NCBI RefSeq assembly: GCF_026210795.1 | Contig: NC_089437.1 | Coordinates: forward strand, 744,001 to 808,000 | From: Rhizophagus irregularis | Taxonomy: Eukaryota > Glomeromycota > Glomeromycetes > Glomerales > Glomeraceae | DNA: 64,000 nucleotides | Direction: 5' to 3' | The notes under the pieces: model-generated | Databases searched by the model: none | Seen by the model: the letters and a program-made list of their open reading frames with translations, nothing else | What the model was told of the DNA's origin: nothing | Position numbers and translations under genes: made by a program | Shown here: in pieces, positions 1 to 11,858 of the stretch | Position numbering within the stretch: position 1 is the stretch's first letter | How the letters are laid out: the number at the start of each line of letters is the position of its first letter

Positions 1-99
1 AAATTTAACTATATCTGACAAACATTTCTTAAACTTCCCTTTTTTGCATAACTCATTACTATTACATAACTTAAATTATTTGGATCCTGGGTAAATCCA

Positions 100-345
100 T
101 ATTATCCCATCGGTACTATGTATACACCGATGGATTTTTTTGTAAATTATTCCACCGGTATAGAAAAAGTATAAAAAAGTATAAAATCCATCAGTGTATA
201 CGCCATACACAATGAGATAAACCTGTTATTCCATGGGTATCTAATAAATACTCCATATACACCGATGCTCCCTCCCTTCGGGGCCCCCAAGGCATCGGTG
301 AATATTTCAGTTATTCATTGATACCCATGGAATAATAAGTATGAA
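100..345. repeat. Palindromic inverted-repeat element
   Basis: Several nested inverted repeats are visible. Arms at about 226-275 and 292-343 share the motif ttattccatgggtatc and its reverse complement, joined by a GC-rich loop. A second pair around 108-137 and 178-200 repeats tatacaccgatgg and its complement. There is no open reading frame. This looks like a small foldback or MITE-type element. I could not fix its exact ends or a target-site duplication. Confidence 0.5.
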
Positions 346-472
346 TTGAATAAATTTTGAAAATGATTTTTCTGACAATTATAATGATATTTTTACTATA
401 ATTAATAAAAAATAATTAGATTTTAAAAGAAAATAAAATTTGCTATTAACTGAAATAAAAATACCATACCTC

Positions 473-869
473 ATCCAGTAATTTACTATTTAAACTTGAT
501 GAATTATTAAATGTTTTAAGAATGACCTCATAATCTGTTTGTCTATTCCATTGTTGTTGTCAAAATTCCAACTAAAAATACTAGGTCCATCTGACCAGAT
601 AGCTTTATAAATTTTACTAAATCCTCCTTTATCATAATAATTCATACTTGATAATTTATTATAAGGTATCCACTCTAAAATTTCATAACTATTTTTGGCA
701 TTTAGTTGTGCATCTTGTATAAATTTATCAATAAATTCATTTTTTACTAGTCTACTTTGAAAAATATTCTTGTAATCGTTTAGTATTACATTGTTGGCAC
801 CATTGATCAATATATAGTTGTTCACATTCGTAACATAATTTTACTTCAATATTAAAACTTACTTTGTTA
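473..869 (-). pseudogene. Protein kinase N-terminal fragment, frameshifted
   Basis: Read on the minus strand, the fragment has the layout of the start of the abundant tyrosine-kinase-like proteins of Glomeromycotina. It begins with a Cys-pair segment (CYEC...WCQQC), continues with a linker holding FIQDAQLNAKNSYEILEWIP, and reaches a glycine-rich ATP-binding loop, GGFSKIYKAIW. The Cys-pair part and the loop part are in different frames, with a shift near 740-750. The VILK strand that should follow the loop is in yet another frame near 530-545. After LLDEV the sequence runs into gtatgg, a plausible intron donor, but no catalytic HRD or DFG segment is present downstream. It is a truncated, frameshifted kinase relic. 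It continues directly from the Sel1 repeats on the same strand, so the two were probably one gene. Confidence 0.6.
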
Positions 870-2152
870 CTTTCTTGTTTTTTTTTTGATGCCAATAAAA
901 AGCTTTTTCTAAATTCTTTTCTGTTCCTTTTCCATTTCTATAACGACTGGCTAAATTAAACATTGCTTTTTTAATACCATTTTCTGCTGCTTTTTGATAC
1001 CAATGAAAAGCTTATCTGAATTCTTTTCTATCTCCCTATAAAAAAAGAAAATTCGGAGTTTGTCCTGAAAAGTATGGAAAATGTCCGGAAATTTTCCGTG
1101 CGTCCGGAAAACATTCGGAAACAGTCACGTTTTGGAACATTTTCCGGACGCACAAATTCCAGACATTTTCTTGACACTCCAGAATTTGTCCGGAATTTGT
1201 CCAGAATCGAGCATCCGGAAAATGTTCCAAAACATGACCGTTTCCGAATGTTTTCCGGACGCACGGAAAATTTCCGGACATTTTCCATACTTTTCAGGAC
1301 AAATTCCGAATTTTCTTTTTTTATAGGGTCTATTCCTTCTCCATTATAGTAACTATTGGCCAAAATAATCATTGCTTCTTTATTATCTTTTATTGCTGCT
1401 TTTTGATACCAATAAAATGCTTTTTCTAAATTTTTTTCCGTTCCTTTTCCATTTCTATAATTATTGGCTAAATTAAACATTGCATTGCCGCTTTTTGATA
1501 CCAATAATTGGCTTTTTCTAAATTCACTTCTGTTCCTTTTCCTTTTATATAACATACAGCTAAATTAAACATTGCATCAGTATAACCACTTTCTGCTGCT
1601 TTTTGATACCAATAAAGGGCTTTTTCCAAATTCTTTTCTGTTCCTTTTCCATTATTATAACATTCATTAGCTAAATGATACATTGCGATAGTACAGCCAT
1701 TTTCTGCTGCTTTTTGACACCAATAAAAGGCTTTTTTCTAAATTCTTTTCTGTTTTCATGACATATAGATAAAGTGAACATTCCACCAGCATAGCCATTT
1801 TCTGCCGCTTTTTTATTCCAATAAAAAGCTTATTCTAAATTCTTTTCTGTTCCTTATCCTGTTACATAACACTCAGCTAAATAAAACATTGCTTTTTCAT
1901 TACTATTTTCTGCTGCTTTTTGATACCAATAAAAGGCTTTTTCTAAATTTTTTTCTGTTCCTTCCCCATTCATGTAATGCCTGGCTAAAATAAACATTAT
2001 TGCTTTGTCACCATGATTTGCTGCTAATTTTCTAATGAATTAACACATTCTTTGCAAAATAATTTTTTAGTAAAAGATTTATTGCAATACAAACAATTAT
2101 TAACGTTAACTGTATTGGAGTCTTTATCTAAGGTATTTGATTTAGTTTCCAT
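870..2152 (-). pseudogene. Sel1-repeat (TPR-like) gene, decayed
   Basis: The minus strand holds about nine Sel1 units of roughly 36 codons, recognisable by AFYWYQKAAENG, AMFNLA and GKGTEKNLEKA. Sel1 repeats are helical-pair protein-interaction repeats, common in fungal signalling proteins. A plausible start ATG lies at 2152-2150. It begins a segment with two Cys pairs (CLYC and CKEC) that stops after about 42 codons at TAG. The repeats resume in another frame. Further stops and frameshifts follow between units, and a 295-bp MITE at 1034-1328 splits one unit. The repeats run into a kinase N-terminus on the same strand. Individual repeats remain readable, but no single frame covers the gene. 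Confidence 0.65.
1034..1328. mobile_element. 295-bp MITE, copy A, 3-bp TSD (TCT)
   Basis: The element starts CCCTATAAAAAAAGAAAATTC and ends with the inverted complement. It is flanked by TCT at 1031-1033 and 1329-1331. The two halves are long imperfect inverted repeats of over 100 bp with many TCCGGA motifs. Short reading frames cross it on both strands, but they are by-products of the palindrome. A second copy of exactly the same length lies at 50157-50451. A 3-bp duplication fits PIF/Harbinger-type mobilisation, although TCT and CAC are not the usual TWA, so the superfamily is open. Confidence 0.85.
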
Positions 2153-2277
2153 TTGATTATTTTAAAAATTTATTTTACTGAAAAATATTTTTAGACGAAG
2201 TTTTTTAAACAATATTTTTCTTTTGAGTTACTAAAAAGGGGATAATTTAACCAAGAGTAGAAGGTACAAAAAATTAA

Positions 2278-2762
2278 TTTTTCGGGTCATATTTTTTCCG
2301 ATGCACTGATCTGTGTATGGAAATTAATTGTGTCAATAAATAGGTATTAATTACCTTTTCTATAATAAGCAAAAGTGAATGTGAAAAAAATAAATAAATT
2401 ATAAAGTATTTTTATCTCCAATAAAATTTGGGAGATAAATAAGTGAATAGTTCACAAATATAAAACTCAATATATGGGTTACAAATATAAATAATTAAAT
2501 ATTTTGATTTGGGTTTTCTGATTATTTTTTTTGATTCGTTTGAAAAATGTGATAAATTATGTTCATGATACATAAAATAAATAATTATTTAAATTTAAAA
2601 ATCTGTTATATTCACCGAATACACAAATAGTAGTATTAATTTGCTACATTTTAAAAGAAATTCTTAATCTCTATTCTATTGGTAAATAAATTATGAGCAT
2701 GATTTGTCCAACAATCATAATGCAGATCAATGCATCGGAAAAAGTATAGCCCGAAAAATAAT
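2278..2762. mobile_element. Inverted-repeat element, MITE-like
   Basis: The left arm near 2278-2325 (tttttcgggtcatatttttt, then ccgatgcactgatctg) reappears as an imperfect inverted copy near 2720-2762 (cagatcaatgcatcgg, then aaaaagtatagcccgaaaaa). The interior is AT-rich with no coding potential. This is the structure of a small non-autonomous DNA transposon of about 480 bp. No clear target-site duplication was found, so the boundaries are approximate. Confidence 0.5.
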
Positions 2763-4614
2763 AATCCAACGGAATTTCTAATTTTAGTTAAAAAATGCCT
2801 TTTTAGTAAATAGTAGCCAAGAGTAACGAGATCAGCACTAATATACTATTAGCTCTACGCATCTCTTCAAGGCTAGAATTACGTAATGCCGCCTGGAATT
2901 ATCAAAAAAGGAATGATCTACACATATTTTAATAAAATTAAGGTCTGTACTTTGGTCAAAACTGGTCCATAATGATTTCTCAGTATTGTTACCTTTTTAT
3001 ATATTACCCGGGGGTCCTGGTATATTAGTACGATTTATAAATTTACTATAATATATTAATAGATAACAAAAAAAATTATATTTAAAATAGAAATATCTAT
3101 GATTTTGTTTTACAACCTTTGTAGCTCAATCAATCGACTTAAAAGTTTCCGACTCGAATGTGCTAATAAAATTACTATTTATTATTTAATTTAAAATTTA
3201 TAGTGAAATATTATTTTTTTTTAAAAAAAAAATAATAGTTACTAATTATACTGACGAGGAAAATATTGTTGATATTTAAACATAAACTATGATATATTTG
3301 CTTCTTACTGACAATTAAAATTTCCCCAACGTTTCAATTTTAATCAATACTTTAATCAGTCAATCACATGATTTAAATAAAGTTAACAGCTGATTAATTT
3401 AAATAACAAAATTAACAATTGTTTTTATGCAATATAAATATAAGATAAATTAAGCAATCAAAATTTAGTTGGCCGTCATAAGTAATTTAATTTACTGTAA
3501 AAACTTAAAAACAATATAAAAATTATCATAATGAGAAGATTATAAAATGTTAAAATTAATTTTATCATAATAAACAAAAAATAACAAATTATATACAAAA
3601 GATCAAAAAATATATATATATTTATATTCAATTGCAGTATTTGTTCAAGAAATAGTAGTGATACTGATGTTGACTTAACTAAACCAAATGTTAAAATTAT
3701 TTTTGATTTTATCTAAAAAAGTAACGAAAAAATCTACTGTATATAAATATCAGTGATTTAACAAATTAAAACATTTCAATAACGTTGATTTTTTGCTTTA
3801 ATTATAATTCTGGTAAGTTAAGTCGGTATCACTAAGAAATAGTCAGCCACTCAGCCTATCTAAGATTACATATTTATTGGATTAAATTGACCATCAACCT
3901 GATGAAAGATATGATTCTAAGTCCTGAAATCATCCTAATTAAGGGGAATATAATGTACAGTAAGTCCATATACCAATCCCAAAGTAACATATGAAGCGTT
4001 ATCAACCTATTAAAAAAATACAATGATTAGACAATGAAATTCTGACATAGTAATGATACGAATAGAATGAAAAGAAACATGCACTATGTGAAAAGACAAA
4101 GTAGTACTTTGATTATCAATAAAATCACTAACAGCATCTTTGTGTCTAAATGAATTATGTTTGCAGTTGTCATAAGACATGACATCATTAAAAGGTGTTC
4201 AATTAAAAATGTAAAGAAAGAGATAAAAGAAACGACAATAAAAGAATGCACTCATTTATAATAAGGTGTAATATAAGGATCATATGGAATAACCAAACCA
4301 GGCAAATTATTAATTATTAATTATTATTTTTTGACCAGTTTAATATTTTTCATTAGCAATCTTTGGGTGAGAAGGTTTATTAAATTGGTCTTTACGATTA
4401 TTTAAGGTTTTGAATCTTATAATAATTAGTTAACAACGCCAATTCCTATTAAAAGCTACGAAACTAAAAGTTAGAAATAATAAATTATTTTTAGGTGAAA
4501 TAATATTTTCTTGTTCTTGCAGATGGTGAAACAATTTATGGAATAATACTATAACTTTTAAATGTAAAGAACCAATCAAGGTTTACTGAAGACGATTTTG
4601 TGATTACATGATGA
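2763..4614. other. AT-rich intergenic spacer
   Basis: I see no gene, RNA gene or convincing repeat here. Reading frames on both strands are short and rich in stops, and base composition is strongly AT-biased. Confidence 0.5.
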
Positions 4615-5363
4615 TCAAATTTTACATTCGATATAACGGAACCCCAATAAACCGGACTGACCTTATACCGGAATATTTTTCCGGAACCAAATCACATATA
4701 TTAAAATAAATTTGATATAACGGAATTTATTAGTAAAATCTCGATAATGGCTATAACGGAACAAATAACAAATCAATTATAATAAAAATGATTCGATTTA
4801 CCGGAACACGATTTTAAACCAATAAAATTAGCAGCGTGATAACTTTTTAGAAATTTTAGTGGAATACGCAAGCTTTGAAGACTCAGATAAAGATTCAATA
4901 TTTTCAACATTCCTAGTCTACTGATATATTCAGAAAAATTCCATCACTTTATAAGGAGTAATATAAATAGAATTTTCTAAATAAGTTGTTTATTTGAAAA
5001 TATTAATATATGTGAACCCCTAAAAATAAATTCACGAAATCGAAATCTTTTTTTACATTTTAATCACGAACTTTTTATTGAAAATATGTCTAATAGTGAA
5101 GTAAGAAAAAGCAAAAACAGGGTAGAATAAATGATTTTTTTTAAGTTTTAGTTAATTTCAGTGTATAAAATTTATCAAATAATGTTTTAAATAAATTTTC
5201 AATGTTTGTCGCACATGTCGCACAAATAAAAACTTGATATAATGGAATTTCATGTGATTTATATATAAAATCCGGTATATCAAAATTTTTTGATATATCG
5301 GAAGTCTCGATATACCGGATATTTTTACTGGAACGGATGGTTCCGTTATATCGAATTTCACTG
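4615..5363. mobile_element. Non-autonomous pogo/Tigger-like element
   Basis: The left end carries attcgatataacggaacc and the right end ggttccgttatatcgaat, a near-perfect terminal inverted repeat with TA dinucleotides at the likely borders. The interior repeats related motifs (gatataacgga, tataccgga), and no transposase frame survives. Ends of the type CAGTG...GATATAACGGA are typical of the pogo/Tigger branch of Tc1/mariner; that assignment is an inference from the end sequence alone. Confidence 0.6.
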
Positions 5364-6063
5364 TGTATATTCGCAATTATCTAATTGATTTGAAAAAAAT
5401 TTAGTCTGTTCGAAACATATGGTGTAATACTTTATATGGACCCTAAATTTATTGAAATCAAATATATAGTTTATTGAACCAATAATATATCTACTGATTT
5501 TATTTAATAACGAGAGTGAATATGACTTGCAAAGTTGCTAATATTATGCCATAAATTCTAATAAATATAATATAAATATTAGATAGTTTTTAATATTACA
5601 ACAATTTATCACGAATGCAATTTTTTTCTCTTTTATTTTTTAATTATAAAAATAAAAATAAAGGTTTAATTTCTTTATAAAATTATCCACTTTTAGTTCA
5701 TTTATACAAAAAAAAAATTATTAAAATAAATAATAAAATTGTGTTAGACTATATTGTATTACTTGTATTTTTTAATGTAAGTTTTCACTAAATACGACAA
5801 AGCGTAAGTATATATGTAACCTCACGGAAAGTACATTCAGTCAGTATTTTTTTCTTTAACCCATGTATCTCATTTTGTTATAGCTCGCCTGAGCTTAGCT
5901 GTTACTGTATGTAATATCTCGAGGAAAGTTTCCTTTATATATCTTTTACTTTATATAAATATTATGAAACTGACAACTAAGGAATAAGGACCCTATAACG
6001 CATTTGATAATAACTTTAAAAATTATTCAATAAAACAATGATATAAACTTGAGTATCACATAA
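5364..6063. other. Intergenic spacer downstream of the BTB gene
   Basis: AT-rich sequence with no supported gene. It includes the 3' flank of the BTB-TLD gene on the minus strand. No repeat structure was noticed. Confidence 0.4.
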
Positions 6064-7601
6064 TTATGTAAATATATAATTATCATTTTTCCTTATAATT
6101 TGAAATACTTCATAATCTTCTATTGTAAATAAATCACTCGTATCCCTTATCTTTTTTTCATAGCTTTGTTGTACACAATCACGACAACTATATTCACCAC
6201 CTTCACCCGCAAAGATATCAAGATCACCATCACCGAATGTAGGTCCAAATCTACTGTCATAAAACAATGCATAGCTTGTATCAATTACACGACTTAAAAT
6301 TGATTCTTTAAAATTATCTTTATTTTTAAAAGAAAATATAAAACTATCTTTTGTTTCACCCCATTCACCAACATCATATGACTTCCATTTCAAAGGATTA
6401 TATCCTCCAATAATTTCTTCTGTTCCTTTTATTTTAATGAATGTCACAGTACTAAGAATATCATCACATAATTCATGAAACTTTTTAGGAGTAAATCCAT
6501 CTCGACTTCCTCTTAATAATAATTTAAATTCATATGGTAAATATAGTTCTCTTGTGAAAGCAAATTTACTTTTAATATCATTATCAATCCATCTCGAAAT
6601 TAAAGAAACAATATTTAAATTAATAATTGTTGAATCAATAATTTTATCAACATTTTTATACCTAGGTGGTAAAATATTATCACTTGGTACACTATTAGGA
6701 TTCAAATAAGACTCTAATAATTCTTCATAAAGTTGATGCTTTAAAAGTTTTTTATAAGGTCGTACTTTTTTAAAGAAATCCTCGGATGAAAGACTGAAAA
6801 ATCTAACCAAAGGTAAACAATGTTGTAAAGTACTTTCCATCGTTTTGAAATCATTGTCTGACCAAGTTGTAGGATCTGGAAGAAGTGTAGAATTTTTTTC
6901 AAGACCCCATTTTAATACATATTCCCAAACTTCAATTTCTTTTATTTGTAAATCATCTCTTTTAATTAGTGAAATTAAAGATTTTTCAGAAAGTGAAGTA
7001 AAATCAAATGACTTGAATATTTTTTGAGGAGATTTCGTCATACAATTTGTACAAAAATTTTGAATTTCTAATAAAGAATTGGATTGAAAACCTATTTGAT
7101 AAACAAGTCCAAAATGTTGTTCCATCCATTCAAACTCATTATTAATTAAATATTCTTGTAAATAATCAACTATTTCTTGAAGACAAAGTTGATCAGCAGC
7201 GGCTAATACTCTTAAAATCTCTAAAGGTTCTTTCTCATTTAATGAAATTATACCACCATAAACATACCTATATTACAAAAGATTAGTATTAAATATAAAT
7301 AATATTAAATATATAATATTTAAAATAATTGTTAAATTATAGCTTACTTTAAAATAATCTGAAAAATTTCTGGTGAAATATTTGGAAACTTAATATGAAC
7401 CAAGGTAACATCATTATTCATTTTTTTGGAAGCCAAAATTCGTCGTAAAAATGGAGAACGATAACATAGAACAATCATATGCGCACGAAATATTTTTACA
7501 TTTGGATCTTCACCAACTTCAATAGTAATATCATAATACTCATTATCTTCTAAAACTTCAATATAATTTTGACTTAATTTTGAAAAAAATTGTTTGGACA
7601 T
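6064..7601 (-). CDS. BTB-BACK-TLD (BTB/Kelch-like) protein, two exons
   Basis: The gene has two exons on the minus strand, 7601-7348 and 7267-6064, joined across an 80-bp intron (7347-7268) with donor gtaagc and acceptor tatag. The splice keeps the frame and rebuilds the family motif ILKYVYGG at the end of the BTB fold. The protein is about 485 residues. An N-terminal BTB domain (about residues 13-115, with YYDITIEVGED and FRAHMIVLCYRSPFL) is followed by a helical BACK-like region and a C-terminal TLD domain from about residue 310 (IIGGYNPLKW, SFIFSF, GPTFGDGDLDI). BTB proteins of this kind usually serve as substrate adaptors for cullin-3 ubiquitin ligases; TLD domains are linked to oxidative-stress protection. 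Both roles are family knowledge and are not shown here. The ATG at 7601 fits the BTB start best. The gene appears intact. Confidence 0.85.
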
Positions 7602-9281
7602 TTTTATTCTTAAGTTTTGCGAAATACGAAGGTAAAGCGAAGAAAAAAAATGTTTGTTACGAATGTGAATGTGATACAAATAAAAGCTGACAAATTATAT
7701 TCATTTTAAGAACTTAGACTAACCATATTAATACTTTAACTATCTTTATTCGTCTAACTCAGGCGCCGATCAATGGTTATAACCTTACTATTTATGTCAA
7801 CTTTATGCAGCTCGGTTATCTAATTGATTAAAATGAGACTACTATCAAAAATCACATGAAACTAGGACAAACTTTCAACTTTCAGCGAGTTCGTTCATTT
7901 TTCCTTGATTTTTGACATGACTCACCTTTTTTTTGCCATTTTTCTGTATTTTCCGTTCGTCTTTACCACTTTAGCGAACTGCAGTTCTATAAAATAAGAA
8001 AAATGACATTAGAATTGTCAAAATAACGCGAGTCTAATAATAACGTATTACTTTGAATCATGGGAAAAATCGGATATCCATGATCAATAAAAAGTAGAGA
8101 TTTTTAAATAGACTCTAAGGCAATGTAAGAAAGGGTACTTCGTTTTGAAATATAAAAATAATTTTATTGTTATTTTATTTATTATTATAGAATTGTATTG
8201 GCGCGAGTTACTATATTTGCGCAAGATACTATAAGAAATATCATAGTTGTTATAATATTAGTCATGGTTCAGAAGGGATTTTTTATATATTTGAGATTAA
8301 GCAATGTTCTGTTACCATCCAACTCAATTATTCATATTTTTTGGTTCAATAGTCCAGTACTCACATTCTGTCTTTGTTTAGATCAACTACACATGACTTT
8401 GCATGCATTTCGCCTTAAAATTTTGAAAATTGCAATAGTATTGATGAGATTTTATTCACATTGTTTTTTTTATACATAGCACGAATAAAATTGTACTTGC
8501 TCTTTTTAAGGTAAATCATAATATTAGCCCGTAGCCTGTTAATAGATAAATGTTGTGTTTGGGTAAGTGGCTGTCGAGATTTTGATCGGATACCGTCTAA
8601 AAGCTAAAAAATGAATTCTACAACTATGCATGTTGCCCAATCTAATGTCAGCCAATTTAATGCCTAGTTATTTTTTATAATAAGTAAGAGGGACAGGATT
8701 TAAGAGTTTTTAATACATTTTAGCCCAAAAATTACTCATAAAATAAACCAAAGCCAAAAAAATAACTAAAACAACCCGATTTTAAAATTTTTTTTTTTAT
8801 ATTTTAGAATGAACTTTCATTGCTAAGCCATACTATTGAATGTAAATTTTATAACAACAAATGTTAATATTAACCAATTAGTAAGTTAATTAAACTAGGT
8901 TGTATAATGTATAGGTCTATTAATGTTGCATGCAGGAAGTTAAATAAGATTTTCTAATTGCTAGCTAGGAAAATTTAAGAAAAATAATATTTGAAAATAT
9001 CATTATAAATCAGGTAGTGCACAAATGGTTAACTTTTAGAAGAGAAAATTAATTGGTAATTTGAGACGTACAAAAGTTCAAGTTAATTTTCTCCTTTTAA
9101 TACATTATCATGGAACTTTATTTATAAAATTGTCATGGATAATAAAATTTCTTTAAATAAATATTCATTCATTAGTAATTTATAATTTTTAAGATAAGTA
9201 ATTTATAAAGTAACTTTCATTTATAAAATTGAAAAAATATTTCTATCTGTTATTTTAAATAACAACTAAAATACTAAATAA
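7602..9281. other. Intergenic spacer between BTB and F-box genes
   Basis: It contains the 5' flank of the BTB gene and the 3' flank of the F-box gene. A 93-codon plus-strand frame at 8198-8479 has no recognisable domain and no codon pattern that supports it. A dispersed repeat at about 8710-8850 is the only structure I see. Confidence 0.4.
8710..8850 (+). repeat. Dispersed repeat shared with 63745-63885
   Basis: This stretch and the one near 63745-63885 match over much of their length in the same orientation. Shared blocks include aatacattttagc/aactc, actcataa, ccaaggc/ccaaagcc and atattttagaataaactttc followed by attgctaagccatac. The two copies lie 55 kb apart. It is probably a fragment of an unrecognised transposon end. 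Confidence 0.55.
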
Positions 9282-10844
9282 TTAATCATTTTCATTCGCA
9301 AAATTATAAATATAAGTATATAAATCATTATATCTTAGAACTTTAATATTATGTGACTTAAATTCCTTCACTTCATCTTTCAAATTAAACAAATCTATAT
9401 CATTTCTAAAACTTAAAGCAAAAGAATTCTTAATAGCCAAATATTTGACTCTTTTTTTCTTCATAATATATTCTTTTATATAAGGTAAAATATCATCACT
9501 ACTATCTCCTTGCGTCACATTATTAATTAATAATTTTTTAAAGAAAGTATCTTGAGAATTTTTTAAGAATACTTCAAAATCATTCGATTTAATGTAAAGA
9601 AACAAATGTAAATATTCAAGCTTGGAAGGAAGTATTTGTCCTAAATTTTGTAATATTAACTTGATATTACTATCTTGATAATTCCATAAACTGAACGAAA
9701 GATGACTAAGATTTTGTTTAATATTTTCAATTAAACCGATTAAAGAAGTAATGTGTGTTTCAATATTATATAAATCAAGAAATTTGATATTTCTGCAATA
9801 TTTTATAATTAATTCTAATAATTGTTGATTAGACAACTGATTATAATTAGTAACTCCAGATCCAAAATTTTCTAAATAATTTCCAGATTTTTGTAATAAT
9901 GATTGTAATGAATCAATTTGCGAATTCCCGTTTATAAACAAAGATTTTAGTTTAAATGGTTTGGTTAAGTTAATAATTTGTTGAGTAAAATTATTTAAAG
10001 AAGAACAATAAATGATATGAAGAGATTCTAAAACATTTAATTTTTCAAATACTTTAGCTAAATTACTTATACCTTTAAGATCGATATAGTAGAAAATGAT
10101 TGTATTTAAGGTATTTGAACAATTAGATTCTTTTGATAATAACAATGATTGATAAAAAGATAAAGTATCATAACCTACACAACCTAATGTTATTCTTTTA
10201 AGATTTTGGTGTGAATTAATTATTTGTGATATACGATCATTAGTTGACGTATTAGAACATAAAATAGAAATTTTTAAATTTCCGATTTTGTTAATGAAAT
10301 TCGGATTTTGTAAAATTGACTCAAGAATGTTATCACAATATTTGTTATAATATGTGTCTGTCTTAATTTCAAAAGTATGTAAATTTGCCTCATTTTCAAC
10401 AAATAATTTAATTAATGACATCTCAACCAATCTTTTAAATTCAAATATTGATTCCGAATATCTATTATTGAGTTTTGGAATTATATCATTAGCTTCTAAC
10501 CATCTATCAATAGAAGAGGCAATTTTACACATGCTCAAATATCTTATAAAACTAGGATAATTAAAGAGTGTGTTTGAGGGTAATAAATAATGATCAGTAA
10601 TGTGATACTCATTTAATTTAGATTTTAAAAAATCATTTAAATTATATAAGTAAACTTCAATAAAATTATAATTTCTGGTAGGAATTGAAAATGGATTTTC
10701 CCATAATAATGGAATCGCTAAACGACACCATAATCTATTAACTAAAACACATGAATATAAGGTTGAATAATCATTCTGAAAATTTTTGATGATTTCATTT
10801 GTTAATTCAGGTAAATCTCCTGAAAATAATTTCGAACATGACAT
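9282..10844 (-). CDS. F-box-like protein with LRR-type C-terminus
   Basis: An uninterrupted 520-codon frame opens with an F-box-like segment (residues about 8-50: LFSGDLPELTNEII, then YSTLYSCVLVNRLWCRLAIP and LLWENPF). This is the form of the large Glomeromycotina F-box family. The rest is leucine/asparagine-rich with irregular repeats (LKSLFINGN, LESLHIIYCSSL, IKFLDLYNIETH) that look like leucine-rich repeats. F-box proteins recruit substrates to SCF ubiquitin ligases, and the LRR part normally binds the substrate. The length fits the family (about 450-550 residues). The first ATG directly precedes the F-box, so this start is preferred. No damage is visible. Confidence 0.85.
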   Translation of the reverse strand: MSCSKLFSGDLPELTNEIIKNFQNDYSTLYSCVLVNRLWCRLAIPLLWENPFSIPTRNYNFIEVYLYNLNDFLKSKLNEYHITDHYLLPSNTLFNYPSFIRYLSMCKIASSIDRWLEANDIIPKLNNRYSESIFEFKRLVEMSLIKLFVENEANLHTFEIKTDTYYNKYCDNILESILQNPNFINKIGNLKISILCSNTSTNDRISQIINSHQNLKRITLGCVGYDTLSFYQSLLLSKESNCSNTLNTIIFYYIDLKGISNLAKVFEKLNVLESLHIIYCSSLNNFTQQIINLTKPFKLKSLFINGNSQIDSLQSLLQKSGNYLENFGSGVTNYNQLSNQQLLELIIKYCRNIKFLDLYNIETHITSLIGLIENIKQNLSHLSFSLWNYQDSNIKLILQNLGQILPSKLEYLHLFLYIKSNDFEVFLKNSQDTFFKKLLINNVTQGDSSDDILPYIKEYIMKKKRVKYLAIKNSFALSFRNDIDLFNLKDEVKEFKSHNIKVLRYNDLYTYIYNFANEND

Positions 10845-11339
10845 ATTGTTAAACTAAAAAGAAGAAAAAAAAATAGTGGCTATCATTTTATTGTAAGACC
10901 AAACTGAGTAAATTATATTTAATTTTCGGAGTGGTGATTCCGATATTGTCGCACAATTAATTGTGTGTAACAGGTTTTAACAATTAGGCGTAGGTTTATT
11001 TAAAATTACTGTATTCGGTTAAAAAGTGTATTATGCAGATCATTATATAACATTCGTAACTGTCTTTGCAGATCTTGTTTTTACACCTTTTTTATACAAT
11101 TAGAAAAAGTATCAAAATTCTTTTATATAAATCAATAAAAAGTTTTTAATTTAGGACAGTTAAACTTTTATTTTAAAGTTGTTGACTAATAAACAAATTA
11201 ATATTTCCAACTTTGCAAATTCGCAATGTTAATTGATAAATTAAGTTTAATAAATTATGATCCCATCTTTTTTTCTTTTTTTTTGTCGTATAATTATTAA
11301 TTGCTGCTAAGATCAATTAATTTATTTATTTTATTACTA
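10845..11339. other. Spacer between F-box gene and LINE 3' end
   Basis: AT-rich sequence with no supported gene. It is the 5' flank of the F-box gene and borders the approximate 3' limit of the LINE. Confidence 0.35.
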
Positions 11340-11858
11340 AAAGAGTGGTGAACCCAGACTATTACAATTTACAAATAAAAGAAAAAAGAGTTCGAAAAGA
11401 CTTAAAACTAATATATGTGTATAGATCTATGTTTGTCATCCCCTATGGGACCTCACTCTTCGATCTGTACTATTTGATAAAGTAGGACTACGCTAATAAA
11501 TCAAATGGGAACCTTAATAAAAACCATCTGAGAGACTAGCAACTATCTAAAAAAAAAAAGTTAAGGGCGAGTAATATAGTCTAACTTTATCTACAGTGTG
11601 TGACGAGCAAAGAGGTTATATAGTGTAATAAAATAAATTGTGATCAAAAGTAATAGAATCTATAAAATTAATTGATAACGAATTGATCCATGGTAAATTA
11701 TGGCGAAAATTACTACTAGTTAAATAGATCCAAAATATAGAATCATCAAGATTTCTAATAGAAGTCATGAATGGATTAGTATATCCAACGTTTGTTATAT
11801 TATAATTAGTTCGGTCAATGAATGATGAGTTGTAATCGTTGGTTCTACGTCATTTTTT
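11340..11858 (-). other. Probable LINE 3' untranslated region
   Basis: This lies directly downstream of the last LINE ORF2 codons on the minus strand. It has no coding potential, is less AT-biased than the flanking spacer, and contains ggtcccataggggatgacaa on the minus strand. No poly(A) tail or target duplication was identified, so the limit at 11340 is an estimate. Confidence 0.4.

Noticed and set aside
1036-1555. Frames crossing the MITE at 1034-1328
   Set aside because: Open only because the MITE is a stop-poor palindrome. The frames join Sel1 codons to transposon sequence.
3105-3180. tRNA-like stretch (tgtagctcaatcaatcgac ... ccgactcgaatg)
   Set aside because: D-loop and T-loop fragments are suggestive, but no acceptor or anticodon stem pairs can be formed.
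8198-8479. 93-codon plus-strand frame
   Set aside because: No domain, no plausible context, and composition typical of AT-rich spacer.
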